A DNA stretch of 64,000 nt from Paulownia fortunei (Eukaryota; Streptophyta; Magnoliopsida; Lamiales; Paulowniaceae). Below are positions 1 to 11,400 of this stretch, piece after piece. A model generated the notes under the pieces. It was not told where the DNA came from. It saw only the letters and a list, made by a program, of their open reading frames with translations, and did not search any database. A program made the position numbers and the translations under genes. Numbering within the stretch: the first letter of the stretch is position 1; each line of letters opens with the position of its first letter. The stretch covers positions 12,864,278-12,928,277 of the forward strand of contig CM033120.1 of the NCBI GenBank assembly GCA_019321725.1, written 5' to 3'.

Positions 1-3000
1 ATCGGAATTATACCCGCCCGGTTTGCTTCCTCTCGCTTCCAAGGCAAACCCCTTGTTCACATCCTCGGCAAGCCCATGATCCAGGTATTTTTCTGCTTCA
101 TCTTTTGCGTTATTTAATAGGGGTACTACGTTTCTATATCTGCATGGATCTGCAATTATTTGGCAATGTTCTTGTAATTCTTTTTACTCATTAGCTCCTA
201 GATGGCTTGTAAAAAGAGTTGTTTATCACTTGGCCTAGATGCGATTTAGCCGGCGTTTTGTATTCAACTTATGTATAGGCTAAAAGAATATGGAAAGATG
301 TAAGGAAAATAATTCTGGAGGCTCAATATTGTAAGTATGATTGCTCCTCCTTGGTATGATTGATTACAGAGAACATGGGAAAGAGCAAAAATGGCAACGT
401 CGTTGGATCATGTTGGTATAGCTCCAGCTCATTTAGCTCTCTTTTTCTATATATGTATATATTTCTATATGACTTTGGTTTTTGGGTTGCTGATTTGGTG
501 CTCTGTTTCCATATAGTTGTGGCGACAGATGATGATAAGATTGCTGAATGCTGTAATGGATTTGGTGCCGATGTGGTAATGACTTCACAATCTTGTCGAA
601 ATGGTATGATCAGTTCGACTTTACGTGCTCTGAATTGTATAAGATTCTGTTAACAGATTTTTATTTGTGGTGGTATCTTTTTTGTAATTATATAGGCACT
701 GAGCGCTGTAATGAAGCACTTCAAAAGCTTGGGAAGCAGTATGATGTTGTTGTCAATATTCAGGGGGATGAACCGCTCATTGAACCTGAAATAATAGATG
801 GCATTGTCAAAGCCCTACAGGTAAAGTGTTATCACTTGTGATTTCTTCATGACTTCGACAGAAATCCAGGGGAAAATTTGGGAATTAGCTTATTGCAAAC
901 AAATAAGTTAAAACGCTACGTGTATTGAAGGTTGTATTTCATTTTCTGCAACTCCATTATTGTATATGCATCAATGTCTTCAAATGGATGTACATTGGTC
1001 CTTAGTGTGTGTGCCATTTATTGCAGATAGATTATGGGATTGTTTTGAAATAATGAAGTTAAATTTTATGCTTCTGATAAGATCTTGCTTATGCCATCAG
1101 GCTATTTTGATATGCACTCAACCATGCAGCCTTTAGGATATCACTGAATTTATTTTGAGTAGATTATGAGGTTTGACCTTAGTGAAAGGCAAGTTATGTG
1201 CCTCTAAGTGAGTTCTCAGGAGGTGGAGCTTATGGTATTGATACACAAGAATTTACTGCATCGTAATGGAGTTTTGTGCTAAGTAAACTATTGATGAGAA
1301 GATTGAACTTAAGGATATTCTAATGTATGTGAAAATTATATATTCATATGGACTTGGTGATCTGTTAGTTTGTTTAGGAACTTGGACTTTAGCATTCCTT
1401 ATGTACCATGGTATTAAGATATCTGCTTGTCTGTATGGGCCGAAGGGTTGGTTCCACAACGTGAATGTGCCCGCCCTCCCATATCTGGAGTCTGAAACCC
1501 GCAGTCCCTAGTGGATCAGGTGTATCTCCTCTGGGGGACAGTATCTTCTCGTCATCTGTGAAGTAGGATTTTCCCATTTTATAGACTATGGGATAATTTG
1601 TGGATTCACTCTATGACAGTCCAATATGGTTGGTCGTGAAGCAATTTTTTATTGTCATTGCAAGGCATTTAATTCCATTTGTGAAGTAGAAGTCTAGTGT
1701 CATCTACTTCCATGTGAGGTCTAATATAATAATCTTTATTTTTGCTAACAGAGGAAAAAAGCCAAGAGAAAAACAATTATGCACGAAATTCGCTGCGCTT
1801 GCTCTTTTCTGTTTACTATCTGATTTTATCATCTCATCTGTAGTAGCAGAATGCATTCTATTCAATGATCTCTGCCAGATGCAACGGTCTTGAAAGTGTC
1901 GTAATGGTCAACTTGTTGGAAGAGTTGGATCTAGAATCTCTTTAAATGAGGGAATTGGGAAGATTTCGACCCAGTTTATTATAATTCTGGAGTTGGCCCT
2001 GTTAGAAAAAAATGACAGAGAGTCCATATAGCAAGTCTGGATAAGTACAGGATTAATCTTTATTGAGTTGAATTCAGTTGACTAGCAAAATGAATTATTA
2101 CCAATTTGCCTAGGATGCAACAAATAGAAAAAAATATTGGACATCAAAGGAGGAAGAACTTAAAGCATAATGATCAGTCTAATTTTATAAATGTCTACAT
2201 AATATGAAAATTGGGAACAAGTTGGAATTGGGTTTTACCCGGTCCAACTCAATTAGTAATGACCTAAGTATCAATAGGTGAAGCTAGATGCTCATATGAA
2301 GTTGACTAATTGAGTTTTAATTGTTGATGTCTATTTGGTTATAGGCATTGGTATTTTGAACCTGGCAAGATTCATGAAAACTACAGAATTCGGTATGAAA
2401 TATAAATAATATTGAGAGAAATGAAGCATATACTCCAATTTTTGTTGATTTAGATCCTTTTATTTTTATAACAATAGAAATTTGATTGGTGAGTTCGCCT
2501 CACCATTGCCTATTTTTGAACTGTAAACTTTGAGACGTTGAAAGGTTAAATTTTAAGTTAGAAAAAGTTTTGGAAATAGGAAAAATATAGTTTTGCTTCT
2601 GCTCTTGTACATGTGGTATCGTGGTCACTAAATGCAACTAAAAATCAATTTGTGGCTCATGTAGGCTGCTCCAGATGCAGTCTTCAGCACTGCAGCTACT
2701 TCTTTGAAACCTGAAGATGCATTTGATCCGAATCGCGTAAAATGTGTAGTAGATAACCGTGGCTATGCAATATATTTCTCACGAGGACTTATACCGTTTA
2801 ACAAGTAAGTTCTTCTCTAAGTTATACCCTCTTGTTAAGTACTGTATCTCTCAGATCACATAGTCAAATGACTCTAATGCATGCAGGTCTGGAAAGGTTA
2901 GCCCTCAATTTCCATATCTACTTCATCTGGGGATTCAGGTAGTGCACACATCACTCATGTACTTGTAATGAACTTATGCATCTGGCTATAATGGACATTT

Positions 3001-3679
3001 ATAATATATGCACAGAGCTATGATTCAAAGTTTCTCAAGATATATCCAGAGCTGCCACCAACTCCTCTTCAACTGGAAGAAGATCTAGAACAGCTGAAGG
3101 TCCTTGAAAATGGATACAAGATGAAGGTGCCAATAAGAATTTCTGCCCTTGTTCCTTTTACCGACCCCTGTATCTCTTTCTTTCTTTGTTTATTTTCTTC
3201 TTTACTTGTGTGGAGAACTTAAGACTTTGTTGAGATGCCATTCAAACATTTGGACAAGATAAATTTGCACCGTTTCTCCACCTGCCAGTCTCAGCAGCTG
3301 AATCTTATTATTTATTTGCATGGAGTGGCTCTAGTATCAGATTGCTAAGCTGTGATTAGTGGGTCCTAGATGCATAATAAGGTTAACCTCTTTTTATTCT
3401 CTGATCCTGTTTGTGCAAGTAATTTCGCCATGTGCGCCATATTATGATATGAATACATAATCACTGTTAGACTCTTCAATATGTGGATATTGAGAAGCCC
3501 AGAAGATAGAAAGTAGCAAGCAATTTTACGGGCATATATATATCGGCAGACTAAGTTTTCTAATTATTTATGTTTTCCTTATCCAGGCGATAAAAGTTGA
3601 TCATGAATGCCATGGTGTTGATGTCCCAGAAGATGTAGAGAAAGTAGAGCATTACATGCACGAAAGGAATTTGTATTAG
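1..3679 (+). CDS. KDSB: CMP-KDO synthetase (3-deoxy-manno-octulosonate cytidylyltransferase), 5'-partial
   Basis: Activates KDO with CTP to CMP-KDO, the donor for the KDO residue of pectic rhamnogalacturonan II. Exons: 1-84, 370-415, 517-603, 696-820, 2665-2804, 2887-2938, 3016-3126, 3587-3679; all GT-AG, phases agree throughout, giving 245 visible residues and a TAG stop. The first exon opens inside the nucleotidyltransferase signature [16 protein letters not shown] (compare bacterial KdsB), followed by [11 protein letters not shown], a C-x2-G region with ADVVMTS, and [13 protein letters not shown], the conserved metal/nucleotide loop. The C-terminus [13 protein letters not shown] is also typical. 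Plant homologues are about 290 aa, so roughly 45 N-terminal residues (targeting or membrane-anchor segment) lie outside the window. The 1.84-kb intron 4 (821-2664) holds no recognisable gene. Family call is firm; the symbol follows plant usage (also called CKS). Confidence 0.95.
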
Positions 3680-3775
3680 AAGTAAAATTGCAGACAAACT
3701 AGTAGGGAGCCTGCCGTTGGATATTGGCAGTAAGCTTTCAAGTGAACAGCCCCCTTTTGTGTTTTGAACAATGGT

Positions 3776-3816
3776 GTCTCTCTCTCTCTCCCTCTCTCCC
3801 TCTCTCCCTCTCTCGG
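3776..3816. repeat. CT-rich microsatellite in the CMP-KDO synthetase 3' UTR
   Basis: Imperfect (TC)n/(CTCTCC)n pyrimidine tract about 100 bp after the stop codon, presumably transcribed in the 3' UTR. The GA-rich complement generates a spurious reading frame on the other strand. Confidence 0.85.
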
Positions 3817-3979
3817 AAGCAAGGTTTTGTATCTGAAATATACAGTTCACTTTTATAGAGTTATGTACATTATGCCTGTAATGCATTTTCATGAGAGTGT
3901 ACAGGCCTCTTATAGAGCTAATATCAGGGCCATTTGTAATGACTTCTTTTAAGACTGTAAAGGCCACCTATAGGAGTCA

Positions 3980-4770
3980 AGTGGAAGACCACCACAATAA
4001 TTGGTGAACAAACAAAATATCAAATTTATTTATTCTACACAGTTCAGATTTTCTTTATGTTGTAATTTGTATGGTCAAATTAGAAAAGTCTATTAAGATA
4101 TTAGATATAAATTGGGGTCTTTTTACTTTTTCTTTAAGAAACTCATATTATCTTATCATTTTATTTTTGGAGTTTATAAGCTTTTTATGATAATTTTTAT
4201 CGGACCTTCAGAATATGTTTTGTAAATTCTTAGATGTCTTTTTACTTAGAAGACGATTACTTCACAGGTTTATATTAAATATACTAAATTATTCAACTTA
4301 AATTCATGTTTAATTAATGAGATGAGAGTTCAATATTAAAATTGAGCTCATGGTAAATTTCAATTTTTTTAGAATAAGTTATTCTATATGAAATAGGTGT
4401 GATGAGCTATCCTAATGGATGAAAAGAGGAGAAACAGGGGAAAAAAAGGATAGATAAAAAAAAAAAGAATGTGAAGAGAGAGAAAAAAAAGTGAAAATAA
4501 TGAATGATAAAGAGTATTTTAGGTAACATAATTTTAATTATATTATTCAATTATATGAAGTACACATTATATTTTTTTATAATTTAATCTCAATGTCATG
4601 TTTTATTATATTTTTTATCAATTATTCCTCAAACCAAGAAAATAAGTGACCCCTGTTAAAATGCTTTTAGGAAGTTTATAAGCTTATCAGAATACATTTT
4701 AATACATTAATAGAAGCTTAAAAGTATTAATTAAGTCAACTATAAAGAACTATATAATAGTGAAATGGGT
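3980..4770. other. AT-rich intergenic spacer
   Basis: Between the CMP-KDO synthetase 3' UTR and the thioredoxin promoter. It consists of A/T homopolymers and purine-rich stretches (4430-4500). No gene, RNA or element was recognised. Confidence 0.6.
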
Positions 4771-4773
4771 CCA

Positions 4774-4856
4774 ACAGTGTTGGAGCCCAAGCCCAAATGT
4801 TGAGGGCCCAATCCAGTCACTGTAACCTCGCCCAACGGGCGAGTGAGGCCCACGTG
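4774..4856. promoter_or_regulatory. GCCCA/GGCCCA (site II-like) cluster upstream of thioredoxin m, with a G-box-like CACGTG
   Basis: Within about 80 bp there are several GCCCA or GGCCCA words, a CACGTG hexamer (4851-4856) and a perfect inverted repeat CTCGCCC-AAC-GGGCGAG (4827-4843). TGGGCC/TGGGCY 'site II' motifs are known TCP-factor targets in promoters of growth-related and organelle-protein genes. The cluster lies 170-250 bp before the thioredoxin start codon. The motifs are seen directly; the regulatory role is inferred. Confidence 0.5.
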
Positions 4857-5023
4857 ATCCAATGCAGACTATTCCTCATCCATTCATCATCTGAAACATA
4901 TCCCAGAACCGAACAAACTTCACTCGACCACACTCTCCTCCATTCCCTTTCCATTTATCCACAATCGTACGCGCAAACACACTCACTCTGTGTGAATATT
5001 AGGTTTTTTTCCATTTTTTCGCC

Positions 5024-6629
5024 ATGGCTGGTCTGCTGGAAACCCTAGTTATCCCACGCGCCTCCGCTCTTCCGTCGGCCTCCTCAGCTCCGGTCTCCGG
5101 ATCCAGGTCCGTTCGATTCTCCGAGTTCAAGGGACTCAAGATCCAGCCGACTCGCTCATCCTCAAAGCTGAGGTCGACTTCGAAACTCGCTCGCGGTGGT
5201 AGTAGAATCGTCTGCGAGGCACAGGAAACAGCTGTCGAAGGTTTTGATTTACTTTCTCTCCTTTTCTTGGTCAAAAGTAGTGTTTTTGTGGTGAATAGTT
5301 TTTTAGCGGAGTCATTGTACGTTAGTTGTCCCGGTTCTGCTGAAAGTCTTTTGTGTTATTAGCATTCGATTGAGTTTTGTTTTAGCTGGAATGCGGATAA
5401 TAGAGGAATGAACTTTGTGTTTAATTAAATTATATTTTTTTATGATCTCTGTCGAATTGCATGGAACATGAATTCGGAAATATCGTTTTTTGTGTATCTT
5501 GCCCCCATATTACCCATTCTAGGCTCGGGACCCCGTGGGGACATACACCGCTCTAGGTTAGGAAAACTGAAAATAGTTCGAATTTCTTCAGTTTGGTTGA
5601 AATCGTTGTTTTCGTTTCTTATGGTGTATGTCTAGGGTTGTGGGATTATATGAAATTGGTGTCATATATCAAAATTTTGATATACTGGTCATGGAGTTCT
5701 GGAATCTGACTGACACTGGTTAGTGCTCAAGTATCCAAAATTTGGTGGGTTTTTTTTTTTTTTTTTGGTGGGGTGGGGTGGGGGGGAGGGGGTGTGCTAA
5801 TTGATTAGAATCGATAATTGGAGAATTGAGACAACGCAAGTGATTTAGCAAAGGTCATTAATGAATATTAATCTGGAGGTGGTCCTTTGTAGGGCTTGTC
5901 ATGAAATATTGGAATCCGACTGACAATTAGTTGTGCTCAAGTATTCCAAATTCACCTTTTTTTTCAGTTATTCGGATTGATTATTATCAATAATTGAAGA
6001 ACAGTGACAGTGCAAGTGATTTAGCAGTGCTCATTAATGAAAATTTATCTTGTGGTGGTCCTTTTTAACTAATTGCTTGGGGCTTGCCATGAAAAGCTGG
6101 ATTATTTGGCCTACTCTACCTGAATGGTAAAACTCATTGAGTGCATTTCACGCATTTCAAAGTTTCTCTACCAGTGATTAAAGTATTCATTGCATGTGCA
6201 CCATACTTTATGGAAAATTGATGTGAATTGATTTTTTAATAAGCATTTTGTTATGTGTTTGGTAATTTTTACATCAATTACAACAGCTGTTCAGTAGTTC
6301 CTTGAAAAACTGCAGTGCCTGCCGTTGCTGATTCAACTTGGCAACCTCTTGTACTCGAATCTGATTTACCTGTTTTGGTTGAATTTTGGGCTCCATGGTG
6401 TGGGCCGTGCCGCATGATCCACCCTCTTATTGATAAACTGGCTAAGCAATATGCTGGAAAGCTCAAATGCTTCAAGGTTAACACTGATGAGAGCCCTTCA
6501 ATTGCAACCCAATATGGGATCCGAAGCATTCCAACCGTCATAATATTTAAGAATGGGGAGAAGAAAGAAGCAGTCATTGGTGCGGTTCCAGAGTCTACGT
6601 TAACAACCTGCATAGAAAAATTCTTGTAG
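5024..6629 (+). CDS. Thioredoxin m-type, chloroplastic
   Basis: Stromal thioredoxin that passes electrons from ferredoxin-thioredoxin reductase to target disulfides of photosynthetic enzymes. Exons 5024-5240 and 6316-6629 are joined in phase 1, giving 176 aa, the usual TRX m length. Residues 1 to about 62 form a Ser/Arg-rich, acid-poor chloroplast transit peptide; maturation probably falls near IVCEAQET. The mature part has the thioredoxin fold with active site WCGPC (residues 100-104), the preceding VLVEFWAPW strand, and the cis-proline segment SIPTVIIF. The chosen ATG sits in a GCCATGG context and follows a CT/CA-rich leader. Which m isoform (m1-m4) cannot be decided. The 1,075-bp intron carries a long poly-T then G-rich tract (about 5749-5794). 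Confidence 0.96.
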
Positions 6630-8060
6630 AGTGGTAAGTGTATACATATGTTCTCCAGGAATCAAACCCTCTTTTATTTGTTTATTTCCTTTAGCCCTCG
6701 ACATTGCAAAAGTGGCTCTAATAAACCTTATAAGCTCCTGTATAGTTGATGCCGCTGCCACTGTATTTAATATTTTCCTCCAGATAATGTTAGTTGTTGA
6801 ATATTCATACTTGTAATGTTGGCTTCCACAATTCTTCTGTACAGTGGCTGGCTTGCATGTTCTTCTCTTTCATTTTCTTATCTCTCATTATTGATTTAGT
6901 TGGTGTTGGTATGTTTTACTTAGATTTCTGTATTGCTGAAATGGTAACATTCCTAGTGACCCCATAACGTGAGAAGTCGATACTTAATGCCTCTTTTGGG
7001 TTGGTGCGATCAAGTGAGTGTCTAAAAGGTTGGTTTTTGCATCAGTCATTAGGCTTTCGTGGAAATTGTGAGATAATATGATTGAAAACTAAATAACAAT
7101 TTCCTTTCATACAATACAAGTATGCATTGCTAACTGCTTTTGAACAATAGAGTATTGTTATCATTATTTACTATGAAATAGACATAAAAGACTAACAAAT
7201 ATCATTCACAATTAAATTTGAACAAACATTTACTTGCTTCTTTCCTTTAAGATCAACAGTAGAACATATTGACTATTTCTTCACTAAATTCATGGTTCAA
7301 ACATGGTGCTTTCTTTATAGATTTTTCTGTATCAGATGGGCGTAGCTTTTGTCCAGTTTGTTTTGCAACTTTGTTGTTTTTCTTTTCCCCTTTCTACTTG
7401 TTCTATGTGGGGTCAAGTTCCATTGTCTTGAAAGATCTGTACTTGCTTTCATAGTTTTTATGGATGGCAAAATGAACAATTGTTGGAAAAGAGACATTTG
7501 GTCAAGTTCCATTGTCTAGCATTGCTTTGATTGCCTAACATTTTATTCGCCCAGTTGTGTTGTATCAGTAAATAAATCAGTTATCCTAAACTCATTATAT
7601 TGCTTTGATTGCCTAACATTTTATTCGCCCAGTTGTGTTGTATCAGTAAATAAATCAGTTATCCTAAACTCATTATATTGCTTTGATTGCATAAATTTTT
7701 CAGTTGGCAATGTGGAAAGACAACTGTTTGTTGTATTAGCATGTGTAAGGGAAAACATATCTGGTCTATCAAAAAGTAGAGAAGTTCGTCATCCAGCCAG
7801 GATATCTTGTCATCGGAGTGGTATATTTTATCTCTTGTTTCACTCTCCTGTTGTATCACAAGATGCGGGTTGCAACTGCGTTAACTAGTTGTGTTGTGCT
7901 CAGGTTTAGAGCAGTGGTGTTTATTCTATTGCTCTTCACAAACGAGTTTTTGTCATTATTGAATGCCATCTGCTTTCATTATTCAGGAGCCTTTAGAGAT
8001 ACTTCTGCAAAGAATACATAAGGAAGAGACTTTTAGCCCCTCTTTAATTCTTAAGTTTTT
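6630..8060. other. Thioredoxin 3' flank, no recognisable gene
   Basis: T-rich, 3'-UTR-like sequence after the thioredoxin stop. Short open frames here have no recognisable domain and lack a coherent exon model. The only clear structure is a tandem repeat (7522-7690). A stretch near 7984-8040, after a TTCAG acceptor-like site, could be a noncoding terminal exon, but nothing supports a protein. Confidence 0.5.
7522..7690. repeat. 78-bp tandem repeat, about 2.2 copies
   Basis: The unit beginning TTGCTTTGATTGCCTAACA is repeated at a spacing of exactly 78 bp, with a third partial copy diverging after about 12 bases. The two full copies look essentially identical, which indicates a recent local duplication. 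Confidence 0.92.
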
Positions 8061-8479
8061 GCTATCAGACTTTTTCTTCCCGCCGAACATTGACCGTTAT
8101 GCAGATGGCCAATTGTTTCAGTTGTCAAATTAGCCTTAGCTCCCCGATTCTGTTTATTGCCCTTTGAATGTTATTACATGACTATGACATTTCTGTATTT
8201 TAACGTCTCCACATGTTTTAGACTCTCAGTTGCCTGTATACTGATGTTCTGTGTGCTTTTGGGTTGCTTGCTGGTCTTTTTGACTTGTCCTAAAACATCA
8301 TGAAAAAGAATTCCAGACTTTCATGGATGTATCTTTCAGGAACACATGTTTTCTATTTATTGGTTATTGTCAAAGAGATGAGAAATGGGATGAGAATTTG
8401 TGACGCAGATTGTACAGAGGTCATTTTTATATTCTATAGTTTTCCTGTACATGGATATCGACTGTATTAGCAATGTCAA

Positions 8480-11400
8480 AATCTAGCCGTTTTAAATATG
8501 ATGAAATAAAAAAGAAAAAAAGGAAAAGCCCACACATTCAACACATTGTTATCTCTTTAAGAAACTCAGGGGACTTGTAACTTGTGCCGTTTGCGACCAC
8601 TCGAAGTGGTGGTTATCTACTTACAAAATTCTTCGAGTGTCCGCTCTTGAAATTCCAACCTCACCGATTGCTAAATTTTGTCTCCAATGGGCCTCTGGTT
8701 TTTACTTTTTGAGGATAAAGAAAAAAAGAATTTTGACGTGTAAGATTTTTTTATTTAATATGTACACCATATAAAGAATATTATATTGAATGAAAATCCT
8801 ACGAAGCTCAGAATTTTTATCAATACTTTGTTGTAAAAGATATAAACATGAAAGATGGCAATATTTTGGTGAGCTCCTAGTTCGATTGCAAAAACTGAAC
8901 TAGAATTTTCAATCATTCACAGAGAATACTTATCCCGTCTTCTATTTCATGTTACTAATTGGCTACTATCCAAGAAAATTTATGAGATAATATCATGAAA
9001 TGAAATATTAATATCATAATATTTTATTTTTTTTTGAGATAATATTATAAAATGAAATGGTGATATCATGATATATAATCCAATTGCTGGCAATTTTCCA
9101 ACTGTGTAGCATTTAATGAACATTCTCCTTAAAATGTAAATCATATATATATATATATATAAATTCAATTATCAATTTAGGTTAAATCAAATTAAATCCC
9201 AACTATGTGTGGCCAAAAACTTGGATAGAAACAAATGTGATATGAGGAAGGCTATAGCTGAGGTGGCCATTCTCCTTCCATCTTATCTATTTATCCACTT
9301 TGTTCCTACATTATGTGATTTATTGACCTACTGTTGATGAAAGATTAGATTTTTGACAATTTTGCCACTACTCTACTGATTTCATTTTTCAGAGAAACAC
9401 AGATTCCCTTTCTCACGTTTCAGCTTTCTTCAATCCGTATATAAATCTGCTGGCGGCATTTTCTTCATTGGTGACAAAAAAATATTGATGAAAAGAGAAT
9501 TTGTGGACCGTAGGGGTAGAAATGGTATAGGATCGATGGGGTTGGGTCAGTTGGATATTAAATTTCAGTGGGATAGATATTAATAGTTTGACGGTTGGAA
9601 TTTTAGGGTTGGATTAAATGGTATACTCATTTGATAAAATTATATTTTTATAAAAAAAATTGAAAAATGCATTTGTTTGGGGTTATTTGTAAGAAAATTC
9701 TTGATAAAAGACAATCTCCTTCTACATTAAAACACATTATCATTTAAAATCTCATTTTTAGAAATAAATCTGAAAAATAAAAAATAATCTTATCATGCAC
9801 ATGAAGTTAAGTGTACGGATAGAAAAGCAATCTATCATTTTTTATTACCAATCACACACACACACACACAGACATCTTATCATTCACTATATTATATTAA
9901 TATATATATATATATATTATTTATATGTATACAAATATATATATATATACAAATTTATGTGACTATGTATATAAATTTTTTATTAAATCTTAATATATTA
10001 AAAGTGTATATTATACACTATTAGTAAAATTTTATATTATGCTTGTATAGTACACATACATATGAATAATTGAAAAGATAATTCTTTTTTCCATATATAT
10101 TATGAAAAGCAGAGTAATACTTTACATTTTTTAGATGACTTATTCGTATAATACTTAATAAGTAATACTCTATTTTAATAAATATTTATAATATTAAATA
10201 TAATTTTATTTATAAGTATTATTAAAATATTATATAAATAAAAAATAATTTATGAAATTCTAATAATTATTAAATAGTTATCTTTAAGTTATGTCAAAAC
10301 TATAAATAAAATAATATAAAATAGTTATAAAATAAATTTTACATAATTTAAAAATAAATATAAATATAATTCATATAAAATAATACAAAAATAAGTAGTT
10401 CTTTTGCTTCAAAATAATTATTTTATAATTTTATTTTACCATACATCAATGAATCCGTATATTAATTATTTTTGTATTTTTTACTAATTTTTTTACTGTA
10501 ACTTTAATAAAAACTCATAGTAAATTACTTGTACGTATTAAATGCCGATTTTTTTCAATCCATATTTAACTAACTAGGGTGTTATATTAAGGTGTATACA
10601 AATAATATATATATATATATATATTGCATGTTATGTGTTTATTTGATTAAAGATATTTTCAACATGTATATTAAATTAATATATATATATATAACCAATT
10701 TAACATATGTATATATACATGTATCTTTTTATATAAAGGTTTTACTGTAAAATATGTGAAATGTGTATATTATATTAATACGTTAATAGTACAAACAAAT
10801 ATAATTAATTATGATAAATTGTTGGATGACAAGTGTTGAATAATTTTACAAAGAAATTTACCAAGCACACATGTTTTAAGAAATTTTTAATAAAATCTAC
10901 TATCCAATCAAATTAATTTTTCTAAAAAATACATATCACATTAATCATAATCATTACATTTTTTTTTTCAAAAATTCAACTATACAAAACACATATCCAA
11001 ATCAATATCTCATTTCTCTTAAAAAAAAATATTTTCTCATTTTTTCTCTAAAAATCAATTATTCAAAACAGACATCCTTATTTTTTATTTCAGAAGAAAT
11101 TTCAAATGAATTCGTTGTTTGATTTTTGGATCTATTTCCGAACCAACCAAATAAAGATTATATATATATATATAGTGTTACTTAAAATTTATACATGTCA
11201 TCTTCAAAATACATATAATTCTCAACTGATCCTTGCCGTACGTTTACTCCAAAAATCTAGACCTAGAAGCTTCTAAGTGCACTTAAAATGGTTCAACAAC
11301 TATACATCTCTTAATGTCAAACTTGGCCACGATTTTCACGTACGTCACACAGGTTTCTTTTGCCACAAAATGCACGCACATTGTAACATGTACCATCTTT

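Noticed and set aside
1253..1577. Overlapping open frames in the long CMP-KDO synthetase intron, with a GC-richer block
   Set aside because: Frames overlap on both strands, lack conserved motifs and sit within an intron whose flanking exons join perfectly.
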